NCBI GenBank assembly: GCA_030148545.1
Contig: JASBTF010000002.1
Location: 609,218-673,217, forward strand
DNA from: Pseudomonadota bacterium
GTDB lineage: Bacteria; Pseudomonadota; Alphaproteobacteria; UBA2136; JASBTF01
Direction of reading: 5' to 3'
DNA length: 64,000 nt
Position 1 is the stretch's first letter. Every line of letters begins with the position of its first letter. Below, one piece after another: positions 54,172 to 63,677 of the stretch. Below the pieces are notes generated by a model. The model searched no databases. It worked only from the letters and a program-made list of their open reading frames with translations, and was not told the DNA's origin. The translations under genes were made by a program, and so were the position numbers.

Positions 54172-56057
54172 TGTGCGGTATTGCTGGGTTTGCTGGGAAT
54201 TTTCCAGTTCAACTGCTGGATAAGTTTAATGCCGTACAGCAGCACCGTGGCCCTGATGGGGCAGAAATTTGGCACAACAAAGAAGATGGTATTGGCTTTG
54301 CGCACCGCCGTTTAAGCATTATTGACCTGTCTGATGCCGCGACACAGCCTATGCACTGTGTGGATGACCGTTATGTGATTGTATTTAACGGTGAAATATA
54401 TAATTTCAAAGATTTAACCCCTAATCTTAAACATCAAGGTTATGTATTTAACGAGAACTCTGATACCGCAATACTAGCGCCGTTGTACGACAGTTATGGC
54501 CCGGCTATGCTGAATTTGCTGAACGGCATTTTCTCCTTTGCTATATGGGATAAGAAGAAGAAAGAGCTATTCGCCGCACGCGATCACAGTGGCATTATGC
54601 CGTTCTATTACGCCAATACGCCTGATGGACTGTTGTTTGCGTCCGAGATTAAGGCCTTGCTGCAATCTCCTGCTGTTGCACGAGAGTTGGACCCTGTGGC
54701 GCTGAAATCTTACCTCACGTATTTGTGGTCACCGGGAGAGCGCACGCTGTTTAAAACAGTGCGTAAGCTTAACCCTGGTCATTGCTTTACATGGAGTAAA
54801 GCGCAGGGCATGCGCATTACCCAATGGTATGAGCATCCGTTTATTGAGCGTGAAGGTAATGACAAGGGTCACATTAAGGAACATGCGCGCCACCTGCGTC
54901 ACCTAATGGATCAAGTGGTGAAAGACCAATGCTTGGCAGATGTACCTGTGGGTGCGTTTCTCAGCGGTGGGGTGGATAGCTCGGCCGTGGTAAGCAGCAT
55001 GGTGGCTGGCGAGGTTATGCCCAAGCAAACGTACTGCATTCGTTTTGCAGGCAACGGCATGGCCAGCGAAGGCTTTAGCGAAGATATTGACTACGCGCGT
55101 AATGTAGCGCAAACGCTGAACGTGCCACTGCAAGAAGTGGTGATGGGCCCCGAAACGTTGGATGAACTGCCCAAAATGGCGCTCCAGCTAGATGAACCAC
55201 AGGCCGACCCAGCTCCACTGTTTGTAAAGAAAATTGCCGAAGCAGCCTATGCCGATGGTATTCCTGTTTTACTGGGCGGCACGGGGGGAGATGATGTATT
55301 TAGTGGTTATCGCCGACACCGCGTGGCACGGCTACATGGTCGTTTGGGCCCACTGTCTCATCTGTTGGGTGCTGGCGTAAAATTGGGGCAGGCTGCGGTA
55401 CAGTCGGAAAGTTTAAAACGTCGCTTACACAAAGCAGGCTACTTGCTGGGCAGCTCCAAACAGCAGTTTTTGGAGCGAGCATTCCACTACACACAACCGC
55501 AAGCGGTGCGGGGGCTTATTCATCGTCAGTTGCAGCATGATATTGGCGCTGAACTGGATGATTTACAGCTGGCAGTGCAAGAGCAAGGGAATGGTTCAGC
55601 ATTTGATGTCTTGCTGTACCTAGAGCACTGCGGATTTTTGCCCGACCATAACCTGAACTACACCAACAAAGCCGGTATGGCCGGTAGTGTAGAAATTCGC
55701 GTCCCGTTTTTGGATAAGCGCGTGCTGAATTACGCAGCTACATTACCAAAAAGCAGCCTTATGCGTGGCAGTTCAATGAAGCATGTGCTGAAACTGGCCT
55801 ATGCCGATACTTTGCCGCATGATGTGTTGTTCCGCAGTAAAGCGGGCTTCGGTGCGCCAATTCGCCAATGGTTAGCTGGGCCGGCACGGCAACAATTGGC
55901 CGATGTGCTGCTGGATAAAACCACGTTGGAACGTGGATGGTTTGACAAACAAGGGCTGGAGCAAATGCTCACCCAACCCGGCCGTGTGGACGACGATAGT
56001 GCCTACACATTACTGTCACTTTGGCTGATAGAGCACTACGCCCGCGAGTATTTTTAA
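54171..56057 (+). CDS. asnB: Asparagine synthase (glutamine-hydrolysing)
   Basis: 628 residues. Starts MCGIAGFAG so Cys2 is the glutaminase nucleophile; QQHRGPDG and VFNGEIYNF complete the amidotransferase domain. The synthetase domain has the PP-loop FLSGGVDSSAVV. The RxxxG segment and C-terminal AsnB core continue to the end. The 54171 start is fixed by Cys2. Start overlaps the lolD stop (TAATG). AsnB-like enzymes also act in surface polysaccharide amidation, so the substrate may differ. Confidence 0.93.
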   Translation: MCGIAGFAGNFPVQLLDKFNAVQQHRGPDGAEIWHNKEDGIGFAHRRLSIIDLSDAATQPMHCVDDRYVIVFNGEIYNFKDLTPNLKHQGYVFNENSDTAILAPLYDSYGPAMLNLLNGIFSFAIWDKKKKELFAARDHSGIMPFYYANTPDGLLFASEIKALLQSPAVARELDPVALKSYLTYLWSPGERTLFKTVRKLNPGHCFTWSKAQGMRITQWYEHPFIEREGNDKGHIKEHARHLRHLMDQVVKDQCLADVPVGAFLSGGVDSSAVVSSMVAGEVMPKQTYCIRFAGNGMASEGFSEDIDYARNVAQTLNVPLQEVVMGPETLDELPKMALQLDEPQADPAPLFVKKIAEAAYADGIPVLLGGTGGDDVFSGYRRHRVARLHGRLGPLSHLLGAGVKLGQAAVQSESLKRRLHKAGYLLGSSKQQFLERAFHYTQPQAVRGLIHRQLQHDIGAELDDLQLAVQEQGNGSAFDVLLYLEHCGFLPDHNLNYTNKAGMAGSVEIRVPFLDKRVLNYAATLPKSSLMRGSSMKHVLKLAYADTLPHDVLFRSKAGFGAPIRQWLAGPARQQLADVLLDKTTLERGWFDKQGLEQMLTQPGRVDDDSAYTLLSLWLIEHYAREYF

Positions 56058-56059
56058 CG

Positions 56060-57034
56060 CTAGTTTTGTCGTACGCGGGGGTCGGCAAGGGCGTAGCCCA
56101 CATCGGCAAGGAGGTTGCCTAGCAGAGTAAGTACTGCACCAAGGGTGAGGATCCCCATAATCACCGGGTAATCGCGCATCATCACGCCATCGTAAAACAG
56201 TTTGCCCATGCCAGGGATACCAAATAGAGATTCAATAATCACCGAGCCACCAATAAGCCCCGGTACAGAAAGGCCAAGCACGGTAATAACCGGCAGTAGC
56301 GCATTGGGTAGGGCGTGGCCGAGCATGGTTTGGCGTTTGGTAGCGCCTTTGGCTTGAGCCGTCAGCACATAGTCCTGCCGTACCACCTCTAGCATGCTGC
56401 TGCGCAAATAACGGCTCATCCCCGCAAGGGAGCCAAGCACACCGACCATAATTGGCAGGGTGAGGTGCCAGCCCCAGTCCAGCAGGCGTTGCGCGAAGGG
56501 GAGAAATTCCGACCCATAGGATTGAATGCCACTTACCGGTAGCCAGCCAAGGTGCACGCCAAACCACAGCATACCCAGCAAACCAACCCAAAAGCTGGGT
56601 GCGGCAAAGCCAATAAACACAAACACAGTGCTGGAGCGGTCAAACCACTTGCCCGGGGCTTGTGCGCTCAACACACCAATGGGTGTGGCAAGCAGTAGTA
56701 CCAGCGCTAAGCCAATCACGTTCATCCACAATGTTATGGGGAGGTGAGCGCTGATTTTCTCCAGTACGTCACGGCCGTCTGGCGCTAAGCTGGTGCCAAA
56801 ATCACCACGTAGAATATCAGTCAGCCAACGGAAATACTGCACAGGTAAGGGGTCGTCTAAGTGAAATTGCTCACGTAGTTTTTCGTACGCAGCGGGGGAA
56901 ATATTGGGGTTAAGGTCGGTTTGCAGGCTTACTGGGTCGCCCGGGGCCAGTTGAATCACCAAAAACGAGAGCAGAGTAATGCCCAGCAGTAGCGGAATAC
57001 TGGTGATTAAGCGGTGTAAAATATAGCCAAACAT
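56060..57034 (-). CDS. Dipeptide/oligopeptide-type ABC transporter permease (DppB/OppB/YejB)
   Basis: 324 residues with six membrane segments. N-terminal YILHRLITSIPLLLGITLL and APGDPV typical of DppB; EAA loop region QAKGATKRQTMLGHALPNAL; C-terminal MRDYPVIMGILTL. ATG at 57046 is an alternative start. No partner permease, ATPase or binding protein is in the window; the ends may lie outside, but asnB and the PanC-like gene flank it, so it is an orphan locally. Confidence 0.92.
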   Translation of the reverse strand: MFGYILHRLITSIPLLLGITLLSFLVIQLAPGDPVSLQTDLNPNISPAAYEKLREQFHLDDPLPVQYFRWLTDILRGDFGTSLAPDGRDVLEKISAHLPITLWMNVIGLALVLLLATPIGVLSAQAPGKWFDRSSTVFVFIGFAAPSFWVGLLGMLWFGVHLGWLPVSGIQSYGSEFLPFAQRLLDWGWHLTLPIMVGVLGSLAGMSRYLRSSMLEVVRQDYVLTAQAKGATKRQTMLGHALPNALLPVITVLGLSVPGLIGGSVIIESLFGIPGMGKLFYDGVMMRDYPVIMGILTLGAVLTLLGNLLADVGYALADPRVRQN

Positions 57035-57095
57035 GTGGCTTACCATACGTTGCTTTTATGTATACCGCCAGTGTGGAGTGTGCTATAGCTCAGGC

Positions 57096-57779
57096 GTGAC
57101 GATTATCACCGACAGCATTAACCTTGCCGAACAGCTAGCACGCTTTACTGATGCTGAGCAAAGCGTGGGCCTAATGGTGCTTAACCTTGGTCAGCTGGAT
57201 GTACATGGCATTGTAGCGGTACGAGAAACGGCTCGCTTGTGTGATGCCGTGGTGGTTGCCTTGCACCCCAGCGCTAACATGACCGAAACCGAACAAGAGC
57301 TGTTGGTGGAAGCGGGAGCAGATGTATTGCTGCAATTGCCAGAAACGCCAACACCATTAGCCGTAGCTTGGCCACAGGAACGGCAGGATTTAACATCACT
57401 CATGCAAACTGTGGTGGCTATTATGCCCTTAGTGTGGGTGGTGCCAGTGGCGCACCAGTTGCTATTTCGCCAAGCACGTGCTTTTGCTCAAACATTTCCG
57501 TATTTGACTAGTGTGTGGGCCTACACCACACCACAAAATGTATTACCTGATGAAATTGCGCCACTACGCCAAGCATTGCTGGCTGCACAAAACGTGCGTG
57601 AGCGAGGAGAACGCCAAGCGAACGCGTTGTCTCGTACTATTGTTGGGTTGCTTGATGATGAAACAGCGCAGGTAACAATACGTGATGTACAAACCGGTTT
57701 GGAGCTAGAAACACTGCCGCCAGAAGCTATTTGGCTGCATGTGCAAAACCGTCACGCTGAAGATGCGCTGCTGATTTAA
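57096..57779 (+). CDS. PanC-like protein lacking the catalytic motif
   Basis: About 227 residues from GTG 57096. Overall pattern resembles pantothenate synthetase: [12 protein letters not shown] at the start, a Rossmann-like [29 protein letters not shown], and a C-terminal domain [19 protein letters not shown]...[14 protein letters not shown] like the PanC C-terminus. The PTMGALHEGH site is replaced by [10 protein letters not shown], so first His, Thr and Met are gone, and the LSSRN/YL signature is absent too. It may be a pseudoenzyme or decaying gene. Identification by eye, moderate. Confidence 0.6.
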   Translation: MTIITDSINLAEQLARFTDAEQSVGLMVLNLGQLDVHGIVAVRETARLCDAVVVALHPSANMTETEQELLVEAGADVLLQLPETPTPLAVAWPQERQDLTSLMQTVVAIMPLVWVVPVAHQLLFRQARAFAQTFPYLTSVWAYTTPQNVLPDEIAPLRQALLAAQNVRERGERQANALSRTIVGLLDDETAQVTIRDVQTGLELETLPPEAIWLHVQNRHAEDALLI

Positions 57780-57876
57780 TTACTTTTGTGCATACCAAAG
57801 GCTTGCAATTGCCATTAAAATGCACTACATACAGCCTACACAATTAACCAAATTTGGTGGGACTACAGGATTTATT

Positions 57877-58332
57877 ATGGCACGCGTTACCGTTGAAGAT
57901 TGCATTCAGATTATTAATAACCGCTACGAGCTAGTATTGCTTGCGGCACAGCGCGCACGCGACATTGCTGCCGGCGCTCAGATGACTGTTGATCGTGATA
58001 ACGATAAAAACCCAGTTGTTGCTCTGCGTGAAATTGCTGGCCAAACCGTGAGCTTGGATGATTTGCGCTACAACATTGCACGTGGTGTTAACCGCCATAG
58101 CGACATGAACTTGGAAGATGATGTTCTACAAACCATGGTAGATGAAGGTATGCCAGCTCTGGACGATGCTGAAACCGCTGCCGGTGCCTTGGATGAAATT
58201 CAGGAACTAGATTTTGTAGATGAGAATGCTGCCAGCGCTAGCGAAACTGAAGAAGCTGAAGACGAAGATGACAGCAGCTCTATCGAAGTTTCTGCAGAAG
58301 AAGCAGAGGTGCAAGCAAGCTCTGCTGCATAA
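57877..58332 (+). CDS. rpoZ: DNA-directed RNA polymerase omega subunit
   Basis: 151 residues. [28 protein letters not shown] (first part shown in pieces: [25 protein letters not shown]), [11 protein letters not shown] match RpoZ. It has a long acidic tail (about residues 100-151, [13 protein letters not shown]) as in many alphaproteobacteria. Start at 57877. Next to rsh in the conserved order, with a terminator between. Confidence 0.95.
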   Translation: MARVTVEDCIQIINNRYELVLLAAQRARDIAAGAQMTVDRDNDKNPVVALREIAGQTVSLDDLRYNIARGVNRHSDMNLEDDVLQTMVDEGMPALDDAETAAGALDEIQELDFVDENAASASETEEAEDEDDSSSIEVSAEEAEVQASSAA

Positions 58333-58350
58333 GTTTGCAAATTTATCGCA

Positions 58351-58378
58351 AAGCGGTGTTACGGCACCGCTTTTTTTA
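58351..58378 (+). terminator. Intrinsic terminator of rpoZ
   Basis: AAGCGGTG-N6-CACCGCTTT followed by seven T. Confidence 0.88.
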
Positions 58379-58421
58379 TTGTCAAAGCTTGCAGATATAA
58401 ATGCTTTCGCCATAATTATAT

Positions 58422-58537
58422 GCTGTAAATTTTTAAAGACAAAATTTACAGCATGATCTTTTGTGGATGCAAAAGATCAAATGTGAAGCGCTGCAATGGC
58501 TTTGCTATTGTTAGCTGAGCAATTTGCACAATGCAAA
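58422..58537. repeat. Tandem-hairpin island between rpoZ and rsh
   Basis: GCTGTAAATTTT-N7-AAAATTTACAGC (58422-58452), GATCTTTTG-N6-CAAAAGATC (58455-58478), CAATGGC-N3-GCTATTG with one wobble pair (58494-58510), TTTGC-N5-GCAAA (58523-58537). Fills most of the 241-bp gap. The rsh start lies 37 bp after it, so it may be in the rsh leader. Confidence 0.75.
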
Positions 58538-58573
58538 AATAGAATATTTTTAAATTGAAATGCTGATAAGCCC

Positions 58574-60733
58574 ATGATTAGACAGTACGAACTCATTGAG
58601 AAAATTCGCAGCTACAACCCCGATGCGGATGTAGCGCTAATTAACCGTGCTTATGTATTTTCTATGAAAGCGCACGGTAACCAAAAGCGTGCTTCTGGTC
58701 AGCCTTATTTGGTGCACCCACTGGCTGTGGCCTCTCTGTTGGCGGATTTAAAACTCGACGATGCAACCATTGTAACCGGGCTACTGCACGATACGGTGGA
58801 GGATACCCTTGCCACTATTGAGCAAATTGAAGAGCTGTTTGGTGAAGAAGTTGCCAAACTGACTGATGGGGTGACCAAGCTTTCGCAGATTACTTTTAAC
58901 TCAAAACTGGCACAGCAAGCAGAAAACTACCGCAAGCTATTCCTTGCCATGTCGCAAGATATTCGTGTGTTGCTGGTTAAGTTGAATGACCGTTTGCATA
59001 ATATCCAAACGCTGGATGCTATTCCTAAACCTGAAAAACGCCTGCGTATTGCACGCGAAACAATGGATATTTTTGTACCATTGGCCGACCGCATTGGTTT
59101 GCATGGCGTTAAAGGGGAGCTTGAAGACCGCTGTTTTAGAGTGATTAACCCCGATGAATATGCACGCATTGAAGACCGCATGGCAGAATGGCGTGAGCAA
59201 GATAATTTGGTTGAGCGTGTGGTTGATACGCTGGCCGATGACCTGCAAGAATCTAAAATTCCGGGTAAAATTAGCGGTCGTGAAAAAGCGATTTATTCTA
59301 TTTATCGCAAAATGAGCCGCAAGAACCTGTTATTCGAGCAGCTGACCGACATTGTAGCCTACCGTATTGTGGTAGAAACACGCCAGCAGTGTTATGAAGT
59401 ATTGGGCATGATGCACGACCGTTATAAGGCGATTCCAGGGCGTTTTAAGGATTACATATCTAACCCTAAGCCTAATGGCTACCAATCGCTCCATACATCG
59501 GTTATTGGGCCTTTTGGTAACCGTATGGAAGTACAAATCCGCACCCAAGAAATGCATGATGTTGCAGAGAGTGGCGTTGCGGCGCACTGGCTATACAAGC
59601 AGTCTGGCTCCAATAAGCAAAGCGAAGAACAGCGCTATGCGTGGCTGCGCCAAATGGTTGAAACCTTGCAAGGGATGGATGATCCTGAAGAGTTTATTGA
59701 GCACGCTAAGCTGGAGCTATTTACCGATCAGGTCTACGTATTTACCCCAAATGGTGACCTTATTGCGCTGCCAAAAGGCGCAACAGCGCTAGATTTTGCT
59801 TATTTTATTCACTCAGATGTAGGGAATAGCTGCCAAACCGTACGGGTAAATGGCCGTATGGTACCATTGCGTACCCAAATCCGTAACGGGGACCAGGTTG
59901 AGGTGCAAACCAACAAAGCACAAAAACCAACACCAGGTTGGCGTAGCTGGGTGGTTTCTGCACGTGCTAAAGGGGCAATTAATCGCTATCTACGTCTGCA
60001 ATCTCGCGATGAAGAAGAACGCTTGGGTAAAGAGATTTTGGAAAAATCTGCCAAACGTGAAGAGCATAGCATTACCGAAAAAATGATTACCAGCGTAGTA
60101 GACAAAGTTGGCTATAAAAATTTGGAAGACCTGTATGTAGGCATTGCGCAGGGGCGTGCTTTTCCGCGACAAATTTTTGATATTCTTTTCCCGCCTGAGC
60201 GTGAGCCACAAACGTTTGAGGAGGGGGCAGAACTACGCCAGCCTGCTACAGCACAGCAAGAGCGCAAACCAGATAGCGCTATTGGTATCCAAGGGCTAAC
60301 AGAAGGTATTAGTATCCACTTTGCTAAGTGCTGTAACCCACTACCGGGCGACCCTATTGTTGGGATTATTCATACTGGAAAAGGCGTTACTATTCACACT
60401 AAGGATTGCCGTTCGCTAGAGCAATTTGCCGATGTGCCAGAACGTTGGCTGACATTAAGCTGGAACGAGGGCGATGATGCGCTGGAGAGCCGTACTTTCC
60501 AAGCAAACTTACGCGTTATTCTTAAGCATGAACCAGGTGCTTTGAGCGCCTTTACCACTACATTGTTTAATGCTGGTGCAAATGTGATTGATATTGGCTT
60601 TGATACTCGCGCTGCAGACCACTATGTCATGCGCTGTATTGTGGAAGTTCACGACCGCCCACATTTGGAGCAAGTACTCGGCAAAACCCGATCTCACGAT
60701 TTAGTGTTGGATGTAGAACGGCTGAATAGCTAG
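58574..60733 (+). CDS. rsh: Bifunctional (p)ppGpp synthetase/hydrolase (RelA/SpoT)
   Basis: 719 residues, RSH family. HD hydrolase domain VHPLAVASLLADL and GLLHDTVEDT (about 45-75), synthetase domain EKAIYSIYRKM, YRIVVE, NPKPNGYQSLHT (about 230-310), TGS domain (VYVFTPNGDLIALPKGA), helical region and ACT domain at the C-terminus (ILKHEPGALSAFTTTLF). HD is intact, so bifunctional. Start ATG 58574. Stringent response. Stop overlaps the convergent gene by 4 nt. Confidence 0.96.
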   Translation: MIRQYELIEKIRSYNPDADVALINRAYVFSMKAHGNQKRASGQPYLVHPLAVASLLADLKLDDATIVTGLLHDTVEDTLATIEQIEELFGEEVAKLTDGVTKLSQITFNSKLAQQAENYRKLFLAMSQDIRVLLVKLNDRLHNIQTLDAIPKPEKRLRIARETMDIFVPLADRIGLHGVKGELEDRCFRVINPDEYARIEDRMAEWREQDNLVERVVDTLADDLQESKIPGKISGREKAIYSIYRKMSRKNLLFEQLTDIVAYRIVVETRQQCYEVLGMMHDRYKAIPGRFKDYISNPKPNGYQSLHTSVIGPFGNRMEVQIRTQEMHDVAESGVAAHWLYKQSGSNKQSEEQRYAWLRQMVETLQGMDDPEEFIEHAKLELFTDQVYVFTPNGDLIALPKGATALDFAYFIHSDVGNSCQTVRVNGRMVPLRTQIRNGDQVEVQTNKAQKPTPGWRSWVVSARAKGAINRYLRLQSRDEEERLGKEILEKSAKREEHSITEKMITSVVDKVGYKNLEDLYVGIAQGRAFPRQIFDILFPPEREPQTFEEGAELRQPATAQQERKPDSAIGIQGLTEGISIHFAKCCNPLPGDPIVGIIHTGKGVTIHTKDCRSLEQFADVPERWLTLSWNEGDDALESRTFQANLRVILKHEPGALSAFTTTLFNAGANVIDIGFDTRAADHYVMRCIVEVHDRPHLEQVLGKTRSHDLVLDVERLNS

Positions 60734-61890
60734 CGTTCTAGATCTAAATCGGGTTCCAAGTCTGGTTCTTGTTCTCGTGGTGTGTGTTCAATACCGCGCT
60801 CAGCTTCTGGAATACGTGTACCTAGTTCATGATTATACTGATAACGTAAGCCTTCAGTATCTTTATCACCATAAACACGTTGCTCTACATAGCTCATAGA
60901 AGCTTCTAAATTCAACTCAGGTGCCTGCTTATCTAGTATTTTGGCATGTTCATTGGCTAAATTTTGGTACATTTCAATGCGTTCACGAGAGTTTTTTTGT
61001 AGTGGTTTACCTGTTTTAAACTTTTTAATATCTGCAATGATTGTATCATCAATAATGTCCCGTGCTGCTAGTACTTCAGCATGAGTAAGCTGATCCTTAT
61101 CAATTCCATTATTTAGCAGTTCTCGCGCCAATTGGGTATGGCTCATCTCATGTTCAGTAGGCTCTAAACCGCGCTGTTGTTGAATATTTTCTTTTAGTTG
61201 GCGTGTAGCTAAATGCCGATGACGCTCTCTTTCTGCTTCATCATCACCATTCCAACCTATAGTTTTACAGTTGTTTTCATCAATATTCAGCTTCACTGAA
61301 AGCTCAACAAGCTCTTCTTGCTCTACCTCAGCCGCAGGCGCAGTGTGTGCTTTACGCCACGTATCATTCTTTTTTTTAGAATATTCCATAAACGCAGATG
61401 CACTCCATCCGTCTATAGGGTTTTCATCGGTTTGCTCTTGCATTTTTATTTCTTGTGCTTTTGCCATGCGCTCAGCAGCACCTGGCCCAAATTGAGCTTC
61501 TAAAGCTTCTTTGTGCTCTAACGGCTCCGCCATGATATCTTTTTGGCGAGCTTTTTGTTCATCAGTAATTTTTGTTGGTGCTGTTGGTATGTGTGGCGTA
61601 GTAAGTGCTGGCTGTAATTCATTTAACGCTGCAACTAGTGCCATGTCAGGATTTTCTCTCTTACTTTCAATATTAGCAAGTTCAGTAGGGGGATTTGCAG
61701 AGTAAGATTTAACCATTTTCTTTGCCATACGCTGTACAGTACGGCGCGCTCTCTCCTCCTTACTAAAATAATTCATAGCTGAAGAAAGCCCGCGTGAAAT
61801 TTGCGCCATAGCATCTTGTATAATCAGTGGTGTACTACCACCTTCACCAAATGGCGCTGCTATTGAATAAGAGTCTTTTTTCTTAGCCAT
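60730..61890 (-). CDS. Hydrophilic protein of unknown function
   Basis: 386 residues, no membrane segment, no signal peptide, two cysteines at most. Predicted helical, charged, with low-complexity acidic C-terminus (EQEPDLEPDLDLER). ERARRTVQRMAKKMVK near 45-60 and LATRQLKENIQQQRGLEP near the middle. I do not recognise a family. Own transcript on minus strand, end overlaps rsh stop by 4 nt. Could be a lineage-specific or secreted protein; not testable here. Confidence 0.75.
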   Translation of the reverse strand: MAKKKDSYSIAAPFGEGGSTPLIIQDAMAQISRGLSSAMNYFSKEERARRTVQRMAKKMVKSYSANPPTELANIESKRENPDMALVAALNELQPALTTPHIPTAPTKITDEQKARQKDIMAEPLEHKEALEAQFGPGAAERMAKAQEIKMQEQTDENPIDGWSASAFMEYSKKKNDTWRKAHTAPAAEVEQEELVELSVKLNIDENNCKTIGWNGDDEAERERHRHLATRQLKENIQQQRGLEPTEHEMSHTQLARELLNNGIDKDQLTHAEVLAARDIIDDTIIADIKKFKTGKPLQKNSRERIEMYQNLANEHAKILDKQAPELNLEASMSYVEQRVYGDKDTEGLRYQYNHELGTRIPEAERGIEHTPREQEPDLEPDLDLER

Positions 61891-61984
61891 ATTTTCGTCC
61901 CGTTTCCTATAAGCATATGGGGTTGGGTAAGAGCATTTACAACTGTTAACTGACAGGTTTTTTAACCAATTTAGTGATTTAGAC

Positions 61985-62013
61985 TTGACCCAAGCGCTTA
62001 GAATGCATAAAAA
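61985..62013 (+). promoter_or_regulatory. Possible promoter of tRNA-Thr
   Basis: TTGACC (61985-61990), 17 bp, TAAAAA (62008-62013), start near 62020, just before the tRNA. Confidence 0.4.
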
Positions 62014-62022
62014 GACCGCGCT

Positions 62023-62097
62023 GCTGCCGTAGCTCAGGGGTAGAGCACTTCATTGGTAATGAAGAGGTCGGAAGTTCAAATCTTCTCGGCAGCACCA
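62023..62097 (+). tRNA. tRNA-Thr (GGT)
   Basis: 75-nt cloverleaf with encoded CCA. Acceptor GCTGCCG/CGGCAGC, anticodon loop TTGGTAA between CTTCA and TGAAG gives GGT, T arm AGTTCAAATCT. Confidence 0.97.
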
Positions 62098-62102
62098 CTA
62101 TA

Positions 62103-62128
62103 AAAATATCGCCTGTGGGCGATATTTT
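62103..62128. terminator. Bidirectional terminator between tRNA-Thr and rluB
   Basis: AAAATATCGCC-N4-GGCGATATTTT; it can serve both converging units. Confidence 0.75.
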
Positions 62129-62133
62129 ATGGC

Positions 62134-62859
62134 CTATTTTAAAGATTCTCCAAGTTTTTCTATGCGTTTTGCTGTTACTTCTTGCACGTCGCCAGCTTTG
62201 AGTTTGCCCAGTTCAAAGTCTGCATAACTGGTACGAAGTAGGCGATTAACTTGCAGGCCAAAATGGTTCATCACCTTACGAATTTCGCGGTTTTTACCTT
62301 CATGTAGGGTAATTGTTACCCACTGGTTTTTGCCAGCTTTTTCGCCCAATTTAAGCTGCATAGGGCGATATTTAATGCCTTCAATAGTTACACCTTTAGC
62401 AACAGTTGCCGCTAACTTGGGCGGAATACGACCAAATACGCGCACTTTATAGGTACGTGGTAGCTCATTACGTGGATGCATGAGTTTTTCAGCTAATTCT
62501 CCGCTAGTCGTCAGCAAAAGTAGGCCTTCGCTATTTAGGTCTAGGCGGCCCACACTGACCACGCGTGGCATGTTTTCGGGTAAACTTTCAAAAACGGTTG
62601 GGCGGCCCTGTGGGTCGCGTGCTGTTGTCACAAGCCCTGCAGGTTTGTGGTAGAGCCACAAACGTGTTTGTTGTTGTTGAGGGAGGGGGGAATCGTCTAC
62701 CTCAATGGTATCAGCGTCACTAACCACACAGGCTGGTGTAGTTAGTGTCGTGCCGTTTACCGCTACGCGACCAGCTTCAATCCAACGCTCAGCTTCGCGC
62801 CGGCTGCACAGGCCCGCATCGGCCATGCGCTTGGCAATACGCATACCTTTATCGCTCAC
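62134..62859 (-). CDS. rluB: Pseudouridine synthase, RsuA/RluB family
   Basis: 241 residues. N-terminal S4 domain (RIAKRMADAGLCSRREAERW), then catalytic GRLDLNSEGLLLLT with the conserved Asp, and C-terminal KNREIRKVMNHFGLQV. Acts on 23S or 16S rRNA; RluB is the likeliest by alphaproteobacterial context next to tadA, but RluE/RsuA cannot be excluded. Overlaps the amidotransferase gene by 11 nt. Confidence 0.9.
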   Translation of the reverse strand: MSDKGMRIAKRMADAGLCSRREAERWIEAGRVAVNGTTLTTPACVVSDADTIEVDDSPLPQQQQTRLWLYHKPAGLVTTARDPQGRPTVFESLPENMPRVVSVGRLDLNSEGLLLLTTSGELAEKLMHPRNELPRTYKVRVFGRIPPKLAATVAKGVTIEGIKYRPMQLKLGEKAGKNQWVTITLHEGKNREIRKVMNHFGLQVNRLLRTSYADFELGKLKAGDVQEVTAKRIEKLGESLK

Positions 62860-63556
62860 AACTGGCCTCCACTAATGCTTTGAATAGGTTTTTCTCCACA
62901 GTATTAGGTGCTGTAATTTCTGGGTGCCATTGTACGCCAATGGCAAATTTTTTCTGTGGAATTTCAATGCCTTCAATTATGTTATTGTCCGCTGTAGCAT
63001 TAATAATTAAGCTTTCGGGCTGGTTGTATAATGCCTCATTATGTAGAGAATTTACCTTTAGCTTTTCTACGCCAAGTATTTTATGCAGTTGAGTACCAGC
63101 TTTAATATGCACATCGTGGCAAGGCTGGCCACCGGGTACAAGGTGGCTGCTAACATTTAACTCATTAGAAAAATTGCGATAAAAGGTGCCACCATGGGCT
63201 GCAGCGAGCATTTGCATGCCGCAACAAATGCCGAGTACAGGTAAATCTTGCGCTAAAACTTGGCGTGTTAAAATTTCTTCAAAAGGCCCTCTCACAGTGC
63301 TTTTTGGCCAATTTTTATCATCTTTATCTCCATTGTGATACCAACTTTCGGGGAAGGGAAAGCGGCCGTCAGTAAGGATAACCCCGTCTAAACGGTGTAG
63401 AATATCTGTATAATCATGGGTGAGTGGTAGTTGGAATGGTATGCCGCCATTAGCTAGGATGAGGTCGCTAAAAGCTTTGCTCACAGACAAATGTGGCCGT
63501 GGTGAAAACTCGGAGCTATCCTTATAGCCGCTGCTAATACCAATCAGTGGTTTCAT
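62849..63556 (-). CDS. Class I glutamine amidotransferase, gamma-glutamyl-GABA hydrolase type (C26)
   Basis: 235 residues from ATG 63556 (MKPLIGISSGYKD). Nucleophile Cys in LGICCGMQMLAA (family usually GICRG), catalytic His-Glu in VQWHPE. PuuD-like proteins hydrolyse gamma-glutamyl-GABA in putrescine breakdown, but the family is broad. Upstream of and overlapping rluB. Confidence 0.85.
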   Translation of the reverse strand: MKPLIGISSGYKDSSEFSPRPHLSVSKAFSDLILANGGIPFQLPLTHDYTDILHRLDGVILTDGRFPFPESWYHNGDKDDKNWPKSTVRGPFEEILTRQVLAQDLPVLGICCGMQMLAAAHGGTFYRNFSNELNVSSHLVPGGQPCHDVHIKAGTQLHKILGVEKLKVNSLHNEALYNQPESLIINATADNNIIEGIEIPQKKFAIGVQWHPEITAPNTVEKNLFKALVEASCER

Positions 63557-63677
63557 ATGCTGATATGTAGCATTAATCGGCACGTGATGCCACTTTGATG
63601 CTGAATAGTGGCACATTATGCCGATTGGTCGGCATCGGCGTGACATTTTGGCGCAACATGGTTATATACACATCAGT

